NCBI GenBank assembly: GCA_963765265.1
Contig: CAVXVN010000006.1
Location: forward strand, 682,001 to 746,000
Length of the DNA: 64,000 nucleotides
Source of the DNA: Bacillus_BD sp963765265
Lineage (GTDB): Bacteria > Bacillota > Bacilli > Bacillales > Cytobacillaceae
Direction of reading: 5' to 3'
Part shown: piece by piece, positions 45,969 through 54,612 of the stretch
Layout of the letters: every line of letters begins with the position of its first letter
Numbering within the stretch: the first letter of the stretch is position 1
Position numbers and translations under genes: made by a program
Notes under the pieces: generated by a model
Databases searched by the model: none
The model's input: only the letters and a program-made list of their open reading frames with translations
Told to the model about the DNA's origin: nothing

Positions 45969-46867
45969 TACTTCGCCTCCTTTTCATCACCTAGCAAATC
46001 CCTTAATTCAGGCTGAATCATACTTCGTTCAATAACCATGACATGCTCCAAATCATAGAAATTTGCCCCAGGTTTTACAAAGGCAGTTTGGGTTAGTCCA
46101 AATTCATCTGGAACCACTTCTTCAACCGTTCCAATAATAAGCCGTGATGGGAAAACGCCTCCCATTCCAGATGTTTGAACAAGCTGCCCCTTTTCAATCT
46201 TTGCTTCATATGGAATTTTCTTTAACAAAAGCATTTCTTTTTCTGCATCAAAGCCTTCAATCTGACCGTAATAAGGCTGATTGGGTTGATTGGGCTGATT
46301 TCCAACAATTTCGGCTGAAACACGATTGGTTGTATCTGTGGAGGATAACAGTTGTATAGTAGAAGTGAATTGACGACTATTTTTCACCTTTCCAATCAGT
46401 CCAGTCGAAGTAATAACAGCCATATCCCTCTCAATCCCATCGGTTGAGCCTTTATTAATGATCAGCAGCTCGTCCCAACGATCTGGATTACGACCAATTA
46501 CAGTTGCTTGAATCTGTTTATAATCACTCAAAGAATCCTTTTTATCTAAGATATCACGGAACTCATTATTTTCTTCCGTTAACGTTTGTACATCCGCTTT
46601 AAGCTGTGCGAGCTCATCTAGTCTTGAACGTAACTCTTTATTTTCAACGTATGTATTTTGCAAGTCCTTCACATTTCCAAAAAAACCGGCAATATAGTTA
46701 GCCGGTCTTGATACAAGGGTTTGAACCCAGCCAGTTGTATCCTTTACAAACTGTTCTGGCCAGGTCAATTCTTTACGTTCTTTAAGCGAAAACCCTATTA
46801 AGGATACAAGAATGATCATACTAACAAGCAAAATAATCAGGCGTTTGTTCAAAAAAAACGACGGCAT
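45968..46867 (-). CDS. mreC: Cell shape protein MreC
   Basis: MreC links MreB filaments to the wall synthesis machinery. The 299-residue protein has one N-terminal membrane helix, a coiled coil (about 70-115) and C-terminal beta domains (VIGRNPDRWDELLIINKGS, GLIGKVKNSRQFTSTIQLLSSTD). An NQPNQPNQP stretch near residue 195 arises from a 9-bp tandem run and is unusual. Confidence 0.95.
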   Translation of the reverse strand: MPSFFLNKRLIILLVSMIILVSLIGFSLKERKELTWPEQFVKDTTGWVQTLVSRPANYIAGFFGNVKDLQNTYVENKELRSRLDELAQLKADVQTLTEENNEFRDILDKKDSLSDYKQIQATVIGRNPDRWDELLIINKGSTDGIERDMAVITSTGLIGKVKNSRQFTSTIQLLSSTDTTNRVSAEIVGNQPNQPNQPYYGQIEGFDAEKEMLLLKKIPYEAKIEKGQLVQTSGMGGVFPSRLIIGTVEEVVPDEFGLTQTAFVKPGANFYDLEHVMVIERSMIQPELRDLLGDEKEAK

Positions 46868-46890
46868 TTCTTACACCTCTAAACCTAGCA

Positions 46891-47913
46891 TTAGCGTGAA
46901 TCACGCGCTTTATTTTTAAATAAATGAATGTGATCAAGTGCTTTTCCTGTTCCAATTGCCACACAATCTAGTGGATTTTCAGCGATCAATACAGGCATAT
47001 TCGTCTCTTCACTAATCACTTTATCAAGATTGCGTAAAAGGGCACCTCCGCCAGTTAAAACAATTCCTCGATCCATAATGTCAGCAGCTAGTTCAGGTGG
47101 AGTTTTTTCCAGCGTAACTTTCACAGCATCCACAATTGCCTCTACTGTATCACGTAGTGCAATCGAAATTTCCTTGGCTGTAATTTCAATTGTTTTTGGA
47201 AGTCCTGTTAAAAGATCACGTCCACGAATTTCCATATTATCAATACCCTCTGAATCCCCAGCAGAACCGACTTCCATCTTGATCGTTTCAGATGTGCGAT
47301 CCCCAATCATTAAATTATACGTTTTACGAATATAATTGACGATAGCATCATCCATTTCATCTCCTGCGATTCGGATGGATTGACTCGTAACAATTCCACC
47401 TAGCGAAATGATGGCCACTTCAGTCGTTCCACCACCAATATCAACAACCATACTACCAGTAGGTTCCCAGACGGGTAAATTCGCTCCAATAGCAGCAGCA
47501 AATGGCTCTTCAATTGTATAGGCATCCCTCGCACCTGCTTGGCGAGTTGCATCAATCACAGCCCTTTCTTCAACGGCTGTAATACCGGAAGGAACACAAA
47601 CCATTACATAAGGCTTTCCTGAAAAAATGCCTTTTGATTTCACTGCTTCTCTCATATAATATTTCATCATGACTGCTGTCGTATCATAATCAGCGATTAC
47701 GCCATCCTTCATCGGACGTAATGCCACAACATTTCCCGGAGTACGGCCAATCATGTTTTTAGCATCGTTTCCAACAGCGACAATATTTCTTGTATCCGTT
47801 TGTAACGCTACGACAGAAGGTTCTCTGACAACAATTCCTTTTCCCTTAACATAAACTAGTGTATTTGCAGTACCAAGATCAATTCCGAGATCTCTTGTGC
47901 CTATTCCAAACAT
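46891..47913 (-). CDS. mreB: Rod shape-determining actin homologue MreB
   Basis: This 340-residue actin-fold ATPase directs lateral wall synthesis. Phosphate 1 is GIDLGTANTLVYVKGKG, phosphate 2 is MVVDIGGGTTEVAIIS and the adenosine motif is GIVLTGGGALL. It is the first gene of mreBCD, followed by minCD. The start has aaggggag. Confidence 0.97.
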   Translation of the reverse strand: MFGIGTRDLGIDLGTANTLVYVKGKGIVVREPSVVALQTDTRNIVAVGNDAKNMIGRTPGNVVALRPMKDGVIADYDTTAVMMKYYMREAVKSKGIFSGKPYVMVCVPSGITAVEERAVIDATRQAGARDAYTIEEPFAAAIGANLPVWEPTGSMVVDIGGGTTEVAIISLGGIVTSQSIRIAGDEMDDAIVNYIRKTYNLMIGDRTSETIKMEVGSAGDSEGIDNMEIRGRDLLTGLPKTIEITAKEISIALRDTVEAIVDAVKVTLEKTPPELAADIMDRGIVLTGGGALLRNLDKVISEETNMPVLIAENPLDCVAIGTGKALDHIHLFKNKARDSR

Positions 47914-48155
47914 TATTGTATCTCCCCTTCTGAAACAAAATGCATACCTTCAAAGATAAGGCCTGATTACCCGATAAACAGATTTTTAGGACCTCAACCT
48001 GATGGAAGTTAATTTTTATTTTTATAGTATTTTTTAAAAAATTCCTAAGTTGTCCATTTTCCCTAAACTGTTACGTCGAATACTTCACAAGTCAAAGATG
48101 AAACGTAAAAAAATCACAAAATATATTATATCCTAACCTCATCTAAAATCCTAGG

Positions 48156-48846
48156 TCATAAATACCCTTTCTCCTTTAAACTAACAAATTTATTTTCCCC
48201 AATAATTAAATGATCAAGTAAATCAATCCCAAGAATTTTGCCACATTCATTCAGCCGCTTCGTCACTTCAATATCTTCACGACTTGGCGAGGGATCGCCG
48301 CTAGGGTGATTATGAATACAAATAATAGATGCTGCTGATCGACGCAATGCTTCTTTATATACCTCTCGTGGATGGACAATTGAGGCATTTAAACTTCCGA
48401 TGAAAACGGTTTTTTTATGAAGAACTTGATTTTTTGTATTTAAATACAAGAGTGACGAAGTGTTCCTGAGAAAGAAATCTCATGTCATTCATCACATATT
48501 TAGCACCGTCTTCTGGTGAACGGATCACATAGCGGTCATCGTAGTTGAGGTTTGAAATCCTTCTGCCTAATTCAACAGCAGCTAATACTTGAATAGCTTT
48601 AGCAGATCCGATTCCTTTTATAGAGGTAATTTCATCAAGTGTTGCATCCTTTAGTAACCTTAATCCCTCAAAATGGGTTAGAAGACGATTGGAAAGTTGT
48701 AGTACAGATTCTTCTTTTGTGCCCGTACGCAACATAAGGGCAACTAATTCATGGTTTGACAAGCTCTCCGGACCATTTTGAATAAAGCGTTCCCGAGGGC
48801 GTTCATCCTTTGGAAAATCACGAATCATTAATGTATCTGTCTGCAA
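48156..48846 (-). CDS. radC: RadC family JAB-domain protein (one frameshift)
   Basis: The N-terminal HhH part (GPESLSNHELVALMLRTGT, ITSIKGIGSAKAIQVLAAVELG) is followed by a JAB/JAMM metalloprotease-like domain with HNHPSGDPSPSREDIEVT. The frame changes +1 at about 48445-48452 (FVTL then YLNTKNQVLHKKTVF). Removing one base gives 229 residues, the normal length. The start is TTG with aaggag 8 nt upstream. The biological role of RadC proteins is not settled. Confidence 0.9.
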
Positions 48847-48874
48847 TTTATTAACTCCTTTTCCCCGTAAATGG

Positions 48875-48925
48875 GAGACAGAAGAAACTTATAGAATGGG
48901 GAGACTTCTGCTAAAATAAAGTTAA
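48875..48925. repeat. Partial copy of the 13.85-kb hairpin element in the maf-radC gap
   Basis: The sequence gggagacttctgct followed by aaaataaagttaaa repeats the right arm of the element at 13848-13957. The sequence cttataga precedes it in both places. Confidence 0.5.
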
Positions 48926-49494
48926 ACAGAGTACCCTGCCTTTTTTAATTCTCGGAACGTTCGTGAAACAGGAAGACCCACTACAGCAAAATAATCCCCT
49001 GTTATTTGTTTCACAAGAAGACTGCCGAACCCTTGTATGCCGTAGGCCCCAGCCTTATCGAACGGTTCACCTGTGTCTAGATACTGGATGATTTCTTCAT
49101 CTGATAACTCCCAAAATACGACATCTGTTTTTTCAAAAAAGTTTCGTACTTCTGTCGGTGCAATAATAGACACACCTGTATAAACGGAATGCATTCTACC
49201 CGAAAGCTTTTTTAACATCTTAAAAGCTTCCTCACGGTTTTGCGGTTTTCCTAAAATCGTGTTATCAACTACGACGACGGTATCCGATCCAATAACAAAA
49301 GCATTTGGATTTTTCTCAGATACAGACATCGCTTTTCGATGGCTAAGTTCCATCACAATTTGATCTGGCTTCCAGCTAAGATCATAACTCTCATCTACAT
49401 CGCTGCTTACTGTGATAAAGGATAATTGGAGATTTTCTAGAAGTTCTTTTCGGCGTGGAGATGACGAAGCTAAAATGAGGTTTTGCATATGCAT
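48922..49494 (-). CDS. maf: Maf-family nucleoside triphosphate pyrophosphatase
   Basis: Maf hydrolyses dTTP/UTP and modified nucleotides and affects septum formation in B. subtilis. The protein is about 190 residues. Motifs: LILASSSPRRKELLENL, GSDTVVVVDNTILGKP and GEPFDKAGAYGIQGFGSLLV. The frame starts at a GTG at 49506, but ATG 49494 is about 9 nt after aaggtga and is preferred. It lies between radC and spoIIB, the usual order. Confidence 0.94.
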   Translation of the reverse strand: MHMQNLILASSSPRRKELLENLQLSFITVSSDVDESYDLSWKPDQIVMELSHRKAMSVSEKNPNAFVIGSDTVVVVDNTILGKPQNREEAFKMLKKLSGRMHSVYTGVSIIAPTEVRNFFEKTDVVFWELSDEEIIQYLDTGEPFDKAGAYGIQGFGSLLVKQITGDYFAVVGLPVSRTFRELKKAGYSV

Positions 49495-49775
49495 TTTCTT
49501 TTTCACCTTACCTTTTGAAGTTTAGGGAGATACATTGTAATCCTATCACTAATAGTCCTGACAAACAATTCATTCTGGACATTTTATTTGAATGTTTTAA
49601 GAATCTTCCAACTATATCTGTTTTAGTCCATTAAAAATGTGCAAAGAAGAATCATCCTCTTTACACATAACTGGCACCTGAGCATCCTTTTTTCATTTCC
49701 CGGAAAATACTTTAATCGACTTCTTGTGACATTTCTCTCTCATTGCCGATGAATTGAACCGCTAACACGTTGCGA

Positions 49776-50837
49776 TTATAGGCTCTGATAGCTCGATAAA
49801 AAGGATAATAAATGTTGTTGAATCAATGTTAATGTCTTAGGATCAGGATTTTCATCATATTTCTTTAATTGCGCAGTTGCTGCTTCAAGCTCGGAATAGA
49901 GGATGATCATTTCTTTGTTCTGAATCTTATTCTTGTCTATTTTCGTCAAATCTGCGGACTGTTGTTCAAAGGTTGCCTTCATTTCAGTAGGGATCCCATT
50001 TGAAAGGCTCGTCACAAGGGTTTGATAAATCGGTGGAGCTAGTTCTAGTAGTTTCTTCTCTTCTTCTTTAAGATTTGAAACTGTTTTTTCTTCTATAATA
50101 AATTCCTTTGTAAACGTGTCCGTACCACTTGCTTTATAAGCTTGACCCATTACTTTCGCAGCCTCAACATTCTGAGCTACTCCGATAAAAAGGGCAAATT
50201 TCCCGTCAACAGAGAATACTTCAGCTGGTATCCCTCTCTCTTTTAATGAATTTTGAATTTGTTCTGCACTTTCCTGAGAAGTATACACACCCTCCTGAAC
50301 AACCGATCCTGAAAGAGAAGGGAGAGTCAGTTCTACACTTCCAGCTGCAATCGGTGTTTCCTCTTTTTGTTCCGTCCCAACTACTGGCTGTTCACCAACT
50401 GTCACTTGCTCAGGGGGCACCATTTTAAGCATCGTTAATCCAAAGGTTGTCCCTACTAATACGGCAAAAAAAATGGCAAGAAAGATGGGGGTAAACATCC
50501 CTTTTCTCGGTTGCTCTGATTTATTCACTTTATTCAAAAAGGGAGGAAGTTTCGACTTTGACTTCGACTCTTCTATCTTTTCAATAGATCCATTTTTAGA
50601 TTGTTTACTCTCTGTCGCACCTTTCTTTGCTGGCAGTATCCATTCAAAAGTTTCGCCTTCTTCAATCGGCTCTTTGGCAGCAGCAGACTCCTGCTCACCA
50701 CTTTCTGACAAATGCGACTCTGACTTTTCTCTTATTTTACTCTGTACAGGTGTATCATCCTGTTCTTTTGGTGGAAGATCCTTTCTGTTGATTTTTATCG
50801 TAATGGTGTTCCCTTTATTTGACTTGTCCATTTTCAT
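49776..50837 (-). CDS. spoIIB: SpoIIB-like SPOR-domain sporulation protein
   Basis: SpoIIB helps localise septal peptidoglycan degradation during engulfment. The 353-residue protein has a charged cytoplasmic part (1-110), one membrane helix (about 118-140, PIFLAIFFAVLVGTTFGLTML) and a SPOR-like segment (about 185-250, GVYTSQESAEQIQNSLKERGIPAEVF, ALFIGVAQNVEAAKVMGQAY). A C-terminal helical tail follows. It is in the same place as spoIIB between comC and maf in B. subtilis. ATG 50837 is preferred: gggagggt is 5-6 nt upstream. Confidence 0.85.
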   Translation of the reverse strand: MKMDKSNKGNTITIKINRKDLPPKEQDDTPVQSKIREKSESHLSESGEQESAAAKEPIEEGETFEWILPAKKGATESKQSKNGSIEKIEESKSKSKLPPFLNKVNKSEQPRKGMFTPIFLAIFFAVLVGTTFGLTMLKMVPPEQVTVGEQPVVGTEQKEETPIAAGSVELTLPSLSGSVVQEGVYTSQESAEQIQNSLKERGIPAEVFSVDGKFALFIGVAQNVEAAKVMGQAYKASGTDTFTKEFIIEEKTVSNLKEEEKKLLELAPPIYQTLVTSLSNGIPTEMKATFEQQSADLTKIDKNKIQNKEMIILYSELEAATAQLKKYDENPDPKTLTLIQQHLLSFLSSYQSL

Positions 50838-50886
50838 TTCGACCCTCCCCATCAATTGCTGATTGCTACCATCCTATCATAAGGTC

Positions 50887-50922
50887 AAAAAAAAATAACA
50901 AGACATTTGTCGTCTTGTTATT
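50887..50922 (-). terminator. Terminator of the pilus locus
   Basis: Perfect arms aataacaagac and gtcttgttatt with a 7-nt loop, followed by nine T on the minus strand. Confidence 0.85.
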
Positions 50923-50985
50923 GAATGCTTTCGTCAAATTTTTTAAAAGAGATTTCATAACCATTTTGCTGATTTAATGTCCATA

Positions 50986-51561
50986 TCAAACATTCTCATA
51001 GATCGAGAACATCGGCATCATCGCAGCTAATACGATAAATCCTACAATTATACCAAGAATAGCAATCATTAAAGGTTCTAAAATAGCACTTAATCGAGTA
51101 GCCATTTGATCTACTTCTTCTTCATAAAAATCAGCAATTTTCTCTAACATCATATCTAATTGTCCCGTTTCTTCACCGATGGCAATCATATGACTAACTA
51201 GTTTTGGAAAAACCCAACTTTGAGCAAAAGGATCCGATAAACTTGAGCCTCTGCGAAGAGATTCACGTGATTGTTTTAACACTTTTGCAATCACCAGATT
51301 GTTGGCTACTTCAGCACTCATGCTTAATATTTGTAGAACGGGTACGGAACTAGCAAATTGGGATGCCATTGTTCTTGTAATTCTAGCTATTATTTGCTTT
51401 TGATTCAGCATTCCAAATACTGGAATTTTTAACTTTACTAAATCGAACATATATTGTCCTTTTGGGTGGCGCTTAATGGCAACATAGATTAAAACAAAGA
51501 GAAGGACAATCATCAGACAGATATACCATTTTTCAATTAAGAAATCTGAAATAGCGATCAC
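50986..51561 (-). pseudogene. C-terminal half of PilC/GspF-type inner-membrane pilus protein
   Basis: About 190 residues match the second half of the pilus platform protein. The sequence covers VIAISDFLIEKWYI, MLNQKQIIARITRTMASQFASSVPVLQIL, WVFPKLVSHMIAIGEETGQLDMMLEKIADFYEEEVDQM and a final helix ILEPLMIAILGIIVGFIVLAAMMPMFSIY. Full-length PilC is about 400 residues. Here the first half is absent and the sequence joins directly, at about 51560, to a pilX-like reading frame. It is probably non-functional or assembled across a deletion. Confidence 0.8.
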
Positions 51562-51793
51562 AAGGTTCAGTGATAGTTATAGAAAATTTGTCCATTTCAA
51601 ACAACATCATTTCAATCGCACCTTCAAGACGATAAAATTCCTGTTGCTCTGCTAATGCTACTTTATTAATTTTTTGACCATAAAAAGTTGTATTTAATAA
51701 TGCAACACCTACAATTGAAACAAACAATACAATAAATAATGTCAATAATACGGTAGCACCACGTTCGTTATTTAAGGATTTTAACCGTTCCAT
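51540..51793 (-). pseudogene. PilX-like pilus assembly protein, 3' truncated at pilC junction
   Basis: The start ATG 51793 gives a prepilin-like N-terminus with a hydrophobic stretch (NNERGATVLLTLFIVLFVSIVGVALLNTT) typical of PilX-type minor pilins. About 76 residues are recognisable before the frame runs into the pilC-derived sequence at about 51560 and stops at 51533. A normal PilX is considerably longer. Confidence 0.6.
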
Positions 51794-51804
51794 TTTTTAC
51801 ACAC

Positions 51805-52285
51805 CTACCTCAAGTGTTTTTTTATTAATAAAACGTGAACCTGGGGTAGAATAAATAATTGTATTGTATTGTAAGTTCTCCCTCTATCTTCAAGTGAAAG
51901 TTTCACTTTAATTTTTATATTATCAGAACCACTTTCATCATCAATTTTATCCACACTAAACTCAACAATATTACTCGAGAAGGACATCTGTTCCATTTTG
52001 GAAATAGACTGTTTTTGATGAATCATTATATCTAAAAAAAGTCTGAGAACCTTTTGTTAATGCCTACTCAGCTTCTGTACCATTAATAGTGGCTCCATCT
52101 CTAACTTTCGCACTCATATATTGAGTAATAAACCTCACTTCATGTTGAAGTTGATTTCTTATACTTGTGTCCTGATGTACTTTCATTGTGTTATTAACTA
52201 TCATAAATACGGGAATAGAAATTATGGCCATAATAGATACTGTGACAAGCAATTCAAATAAGGGTACTCCACGTTGACTATTTAT
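51805..52285 (-). pseudogene. PilW-like minor prepilin with frameshifts and an ATA start
   Basis: Reading from 52285, ATA-AAT-AGT gives NSQRGVPLFELLVTVSIMAIISIPVFMI, a class III-type prepilin N-terminus. The first codon would be ATA; no ATG/GTG/TTG is in frame. The frame stops at about 52064 and resumes in another phase at about 52026 (SISKMEQMSFSSNIVEFSVDKI), with a T7 run at about 52029-52043. It ends at 51805 just ahead of pilX. Confidence 0.6.
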
Positions 52286-52737
52286 TGTATTTCCTCACTA
52301 CCGTTGTCAATTCAATTGTTTTACTAGGTGCTTCAATTGTTTCAACAACTACTCTAACTTGAAAAAAGATTACCTCTTAATTCAGTATTTGTTATTGAAG
52401 AATCCAAACGTTTTCAAATTTAATTGTATAGACTGCATCACATATTCGTAACATTAACAAGGGATAAATTATCTTCTGATAGATTAATAGGTCCACAACC
52501 TGAGTCATCAGTGCATGTTCCATAAATTTATTGATTACTCAATATACTTGGATAAGAGGATACCCTTGCTTCTTCCATAACTTCTTCGGCAAAATAACCA
52601 ATTTGACTTTCCTTCCCTTGAACAACCGTTCTTGAAAAAGTTCCAGTAAAAAGTGTCAAAAGCGGTATAATAATAATTCCAATAATAACTACTGCGACCA
52701 AAAGCTCTATTAATGTAATTCCTTTCTCATTCTTCAT
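52278..52737 (-). pseudogene. PilV-like minor prepilin with stop and frameshifts
   Basis: From ATG 52737, MKNEKGITLIELLVAVVIIGI is a clear prepilin leader (cleavage after Gly6, Glu at +5). The frame stops at about 52528. Further conserved-looking segments occur in other frames: CTDDSGCGPINLSEDNLSLVNVTNM, YTIKFENVW and VRVVVETIEAPSKTIELTTV. The last stops at TAG 52278-52280, overlapping the pilW start region. At least three frame changes and one in-frame stop. Confidence 0.6.
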
Positions 52738-52749
52738 AAACGTCCACCT

Positions 52750-53499
52750 CTACCAAAAGCTTATATACCATTCCCATATTTGATATCCATAGGTATAAGC
52801 CATGATCGTTCCTATTAAAATAGCTGGTCCGAAGGCAATCGGTTGCCCTCGTTTTACTTTTCCAGTCATCATTAGGAAAAGCCCTACAATTGCTCCAACA
52901 AAGGACGCAAGGACGAGACTCATGACTGTTAGAGAAGGTCCTAAGGCAACACCAATGGCTGCATAGAGTTTAATATCTCCCCCACCCATGCCTCCTTTAC
53001 TGACAATTGCAAGTAGTAATAGTAATAAAAAGCCGACTCCCCCACCTAGTAGGTAATACCAAAAAGGTTCTGTTCCAATAAATAGACGGGTAATCACTAA
53101 TAACCCAAGCATTGGTAATGTGACATTATCAAGAATTAACTGTTCACGAATATCTGTTAAAACGGAAATCACTAATAATACCGTTAAAAGTAGTGCAGGT
53201 ATAAGTTCTAGTGATAAACCAACATTCTTATAAACGAAGAAAATAGAGACTGCAGTTAGCAATTCACCAAATGGATATAAAGCGGAGATTTTTGTTTGAC
53301 AATATCGACATTTTCCTTTTAAAAATAAATAACTAAAAACGGGAATCAAATCTAGTACATGTAATCTATGTTTGCATTGCGTACAATGAGAAGGTGGGAA
53401 AGCAATCGATTCTTTTTTTAATAGACGAATGGCAACGACGTTGAAAAAACTTCCTAGGATGAGTGCGTAAATAATGACTAGAATATCGATAACTACCAA
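52750..53499 (-). CDS. comC: Prepilin peptidase (ComC/PilD type A24)
   Basis: The enzyme cleaves and N-methylates type IV prepilins. The protein has about 249 residues and several membrane segments. It has the zinc-type cysteine pairs CTQCKH and CRYCQT, and the two catalytic Asp in VISVLTDIREQLI and GGGDIKL. The frame opens at 53556 inside the pilA terminator. TTG at 53499 or 53502, 6-9 nt after gaaggga, is a better start. It is the only pilus gene here that reads intact. It is upstream of pilV. Confidence 0.88.
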   Translation of the reverse strand: MVVIDILVIIYALILGSFFNVVAIRLLKKESIAFPPSHCTQCKHRLHVLDLIPVFSYLFLKGKCRYCQTKISALYPFGELLTAVSIFFVYKNVGLSLELIPALLLTVLLVISVLTDIREQLILDNVTLPMLGLLVITRLFIGTEPFWYYLLGGGVGFLLLLLLAIVSKGGMGGGDIKLYAAIGVALGPSLTVMSLVLASFVGAIVGLFLMMTGKVKRGQPIAFGPAILIGTIMAYTYGYQIWEWYISFW

Positions 53500-53536
53500 C
53501 AAAATTCTTCCCTTCTCAATGTGTATACTATGTATC

Positions 53537-53577
53537 AAAAAAGCTGTCGCCGCCAAAAATGACGCGACAGCTTTTTT
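53537..53577 (-). terminator. Terminator after pilA
   Basis: Arms aaaaaagctgtcgc and gcgacagctttttt with a 12-nt loop, T-runs on both strands. It separates pilA from comC, so read-through or a separate promoter is needed for comC. Confidence 0.85.
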
Positions 53578-53610
53578 AGCTTTTTTATTATGTAGTTATG
53601 TTCCTGTTAT

Positions 53611-54036
53611 TTATGGTACTACTGGTGCTAAGCATTTAGCATCAATTCCAACACCATCTGCAGTATAAGTAATGACAGCTGTATCATCTGTACAATCATC
53701 AACCTCTTTTACTGTAGGCAAGATTCAAGATATGGACCACCCTCAGCAGTGCCATCACCTTCACCGTTAGTAAGCTTCTAGTATCAGCATAGTTCTAGTT
53801 GCAACAGGAGTAGCACCATCACTACCTCATAAATCGTTTAACTGCATCCTGTAGTATTGAAAGATTTTGTTCATTAGTACTTATATGCAGCATTAGTCTC
53901 GATTACCCATTACCATCGGAATCGCAATCGCCGCAATAATCCCCAAAATCACAATAACAACTAACAATTCAATCAACGTTAACCCCTTTTGATTCTTTAA
54001 AAACTTCATTTTTTTGTTCAAAAGTTTTTTTATCAT
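53611..54036 (-). pseudogene. pilA: Major type IV pilin PilA with many frameshifts
   Basis: From ATG 54036 (gggggagat site 10 nt upstream), the leader MIKKLLNKKMKFLKNQKG is followed by LTLIELLVVIVILGIIAAIAIP (cleavage after Gly18, Glu at +5). The pilin body is recognisable in rotating frames: IETNAAYK, TNEQNLSILQDAVKRFM, SDGATPVATR, YADTRSLL, GEGDGTAEGGPYLES and VKEVDDCTDDTAVITYTADGVGIDAKCLAPVVP, ending at 53611. Six or so frame changes occur within about 320 bp, yet sensible protein sequence persists throughout. Confidence 0.75.
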
Positions 54037-54112
54037 TTGAACCATCTCCCCCTTTTTTTACTATATAAATAATTCCTATATTCCAAGAGTCATAGTCAAA
54101 CTCTTAAAATCA

Positions 54113-54240
54113 ACAAAAAACCTTTACATGTTGTATACTGTTATACGGTCTGCAAAGGGAGGTTGCACCAGTAGCTCCGTATGACTTAGGTGCCCATATA
54201 CAAGTCATACCTCATCGCATCCTTTATCTTCTTTATAAGG
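54113..54240 (-). ncRNA. Structured leader RNA with pseudoknot and terminator upstream of pilA
   Basis: On the minus strand a 5-bp outer stem (54209-54213 with 54159-54163) encloses a 7-bp hairpin (atgactt/aagtcat, 54181-54187 and 54202-54208). Its loop has gggcacc (54189-54195), which can pair with ggtgc (54165-54169), a pseudoknot. The 3' side runs into a terminator (arms cctttaca 54121-54128 and tgcaaagg 54151-54158, inner gtata/tatac) followed by T6. This looks like a riboswitch or attenuator controlling pilA. I could not match it to the c-di-GMP-I consensus or any other class I know. Confidence 0.55.
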
Positions 54241-54552
54241 AAAATTAAAAATACTGTTTTTACAATCATAATATAATTATTCGCGACTTTCTAACTACTT
54301 AAACAACTAGTTCGAATTTCCTTAATTTAATTCTAATTTTATTTTACCATCTAATACTAGTAGTGGAAAGTAAAATAAATTAAGAAATATTTGTTAACTT
54401 TTATCGCAATCACAATTGAACGCTACTAAAAAAGACTTGCTTTATCGATTGTTTCACGTGTGACATTTTCTAAAAAACTAAAGGATGTATTTATACCTAT
54501 TACTAAATAATAATATAAACTATGTAAATATAGCAAATATCTTCCATTGATA
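54241..54552. other. AT-rich intergenic stretch upstream of the pilA leader
   Basis: No gene seen. A weak sigma-A-like promoter for the leader can be read on the minus strand about 54280-54310 (TTAGAA, 17 nt, TTATGA). Nothing else is supportable. Confidence 0.3.
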
Positions 54553-54556
54553 TACT

Positions 54557-54605
54557 AAAAAACAGCTTATCGATACAAGTATTATATCGAATAAGCTGTT
54601 TTTTA
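54557..54605 (-). terminator. Terminator of the DsbA-like gene
   Basis: Arms aaaaaacagcttat and ataagctgtttttt with an inner cgata/tatcg pairing and T-runs on both sides. Confidence 0.85.
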
Positions 54606-54612
54606 AGATAGA

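Noticed and set aside
54113..54240. c-di-GMP-I (GEMM) riboswitch
   Set aside because: The expected AGGGCAAACC, GAAA tetraloop and ACGCAAAGCC core is not found on either strand, so I left the RNA unassigned.
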